Made by a program: the position numbers and the translations under genes. This document shows positions 4,962-5,408 of a DNA stretch of 5,408 nucleotides, piece after piece; the stretch's first letter is position 1, and the number at the start of each line of letters is the position of its first letter. The notes beneath the pieces were generated by a model. It was not told where the DNA came from, did not search any database, and worked only from the letters and a program-made list of their open reading frames with translations. The DNA comes from Acidimicrobiia bacterium (GTDB taxonomy: Bacteria; Actinomycetota; Acidimicrobiia; IMCC26256; PALSA-555). The stretch spans positions 1 through 5,408 of the forward strand of contig JALHSW010000297.1 of NCBI GenBank assembly GCA_022865365.1, read 5' to 3'.

Positions 4962-5408
4962 ATCAGCGACCAGGACGAGCGACGGGGGCGTTTCCACCAC
5001 CGGCTTCGCCGGCGGTCGAGCGCGCATGTCGCCGAGTCGGTGCAGCCGTCCCCGGCCCGGGCCGAGCCGCCCGACGCGGCGACCTGGTTCCCGCTCCCCG
5101 TGCCCGAGACGCTCCCGACGGTCGACGAGCTCCTCTCCCCCGAGGACACCGCGGCCGAAGCCCCCTCCCTCGGATCAGGCGTCTTCGACCACGCCGCGCC
5201 CGAGGTACCGGCCCCAGCGGTCCCCCCCGCCCCCGGCCCCGGTCGGGCCGGCCCGCACGACGCAACCGCGTGGCTGCCCCTCCCCGAGTCCGAGGATCTC
5301 CCGTCGATCCACGAGCTGCTGAACCCCGACGAGCAGATCGAGGTGCCCGCGGCACGCGACATCACCGCGGTGCCGTCCCCCGCGCGCGCCGAACCCCACG
5401 ACGCAACC
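4962..5408 (+). CDS. Pro-rich repeat protein, N-terminal part (runs off window)
   Basis: An open frame of 149 codons continues past the right edge. I do not recognise it. From the ATC at 4962 it reads MSDQDERRGRF, then a basic patch (residues 7-18: RRGRFHHRLRRR), then an acidic, Pro/Ala-rich and probably disordered region. It holds a degenerate repeat: residues 31-62 and 93-124, with a third unit starting at 139. The shared pattern is PxxDAxxW[F/L]PLPxxExLPxxxELLxPxE. No signal peptide or membrane helix is visible in this part. Codon choice (G/C third positions) matches the neighbours. An in-frame ATG at 4896 would add 22 residues but lies in a hairpin without a ribosome site, so I prefer the ATC start. 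Relatives carry rpfB/yabE (DUF348/G5 cell-wall proteins) after tatD. This could be the cytoplasmic tail of such a membrane or envelope protein, but that is only inference from position. Confidence 0.65.
   Translation, partial: MSDQDERRGRFHHRLRRRSSAHVAESVQPSPARAEPPDAATWFPLPVPETLPTVDELLSPEDTAAEAPSLGSGVFDHAAPEVPAPAVPPAPGPGRAGPHDATAWLPLPESEDLPSIHELLNPDEQIEVPAARDITAVPSPARAEPHDAT
5052..5408 (+). repeat. Protein-level repeats in the Pro-rich gene
   Basis: Unit 1 (5052-5147) includes DAATWFPLP and LPTVDELLSPED. Unit 2 (5238-5333) includes DATAWLPLP and LPSIHELLNPDE. Unit 3 begins at 5376 with PSPARAEPHDAT and is cut by the window end. Spacing between equivalent Asp residues is 62 and then 47 residues. 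At DNA level CACGACGCAACC is exactly repeated at 5256-5267 and 5397-5408, while the rest has diverged, mainly at synonymous and conservative positions. Confidence 0.75.

Overview
The window is a high-GC (roughly 70% by eye) bacterial chromosomal segment with closely spaced genes on the + strand. Codon third positions are almost all G or C. The order rsmI, metG, tatD, next gene recalls the conserved Gram-positive block seen in Mycobacterium (metS, tatD, rpfB, ksgA) and Bacillus (metS, yabD, yabE, rnmV, ksgA). The MetRS is of the single-zinc-knuckle type and resembles actinobacterial enzymes. I infer a deep-branching actinobacterium, perhaps Acidimicrobiia. The class is a guess.

Layout. Bases 1-12 may be the first four codons of a divergent minus-strand gene. 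Bases 13-76 are a short divergent control region with a possible leaderless promoter for the first + gene. Next come a YchF/OLA1-family protein whose nucleotide-binding motifs are eroded (77-1099), a DUF192 protein (1115-1486), the 16S rRNA methyltransferase RsmI (1545-2387), methionyl-tRNA synthetase (2515-4035) and a TatD-family metal-dependent hydrolase (about 4106-4876). Last is the N-terminal part of an unrecognised Pro-rich, repeat-bearing protein (4962 to the window edge). It sits in the slot where relatives carry the cell-wall gene rpfB/yabE.

The recognisable genes are mostly housekeeping and centre on translation: a ribosome-associated YchF relative, rRNA methylation in the decoding centre, and tRNA charging. 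TatD is a nucleic-acid hydrolase. Gaps between the + genes are 15, 58, 127, 70 and 85 nt, so part or all of the set may be co-transcribed. No convincing U-tailed terminator was seen.

The unusual points are these: (1) the YchF-like protein has lost its P-loop Lys and Ser/Thr, its DxxG Asp and the G2 segment, but keeps a very well conserved C-terminal domain; (2) rsmI is flanked by two different short tandem arrays, both with a period of about 13 bp; (3) a perfect 9-bp inverted repeat lies between metG and tatD and places the obvious tatD ATG in its loop, while a downstream GTG has the better ribosome site; (4) the last gene has a strong Shine-Dalgarno placed for an ATC start codon; (5) that protein carries a degenerate tandem motif of about 32 residues. 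I saw no mobile element, CRISPR array, tRNA, rRNA or defence system.
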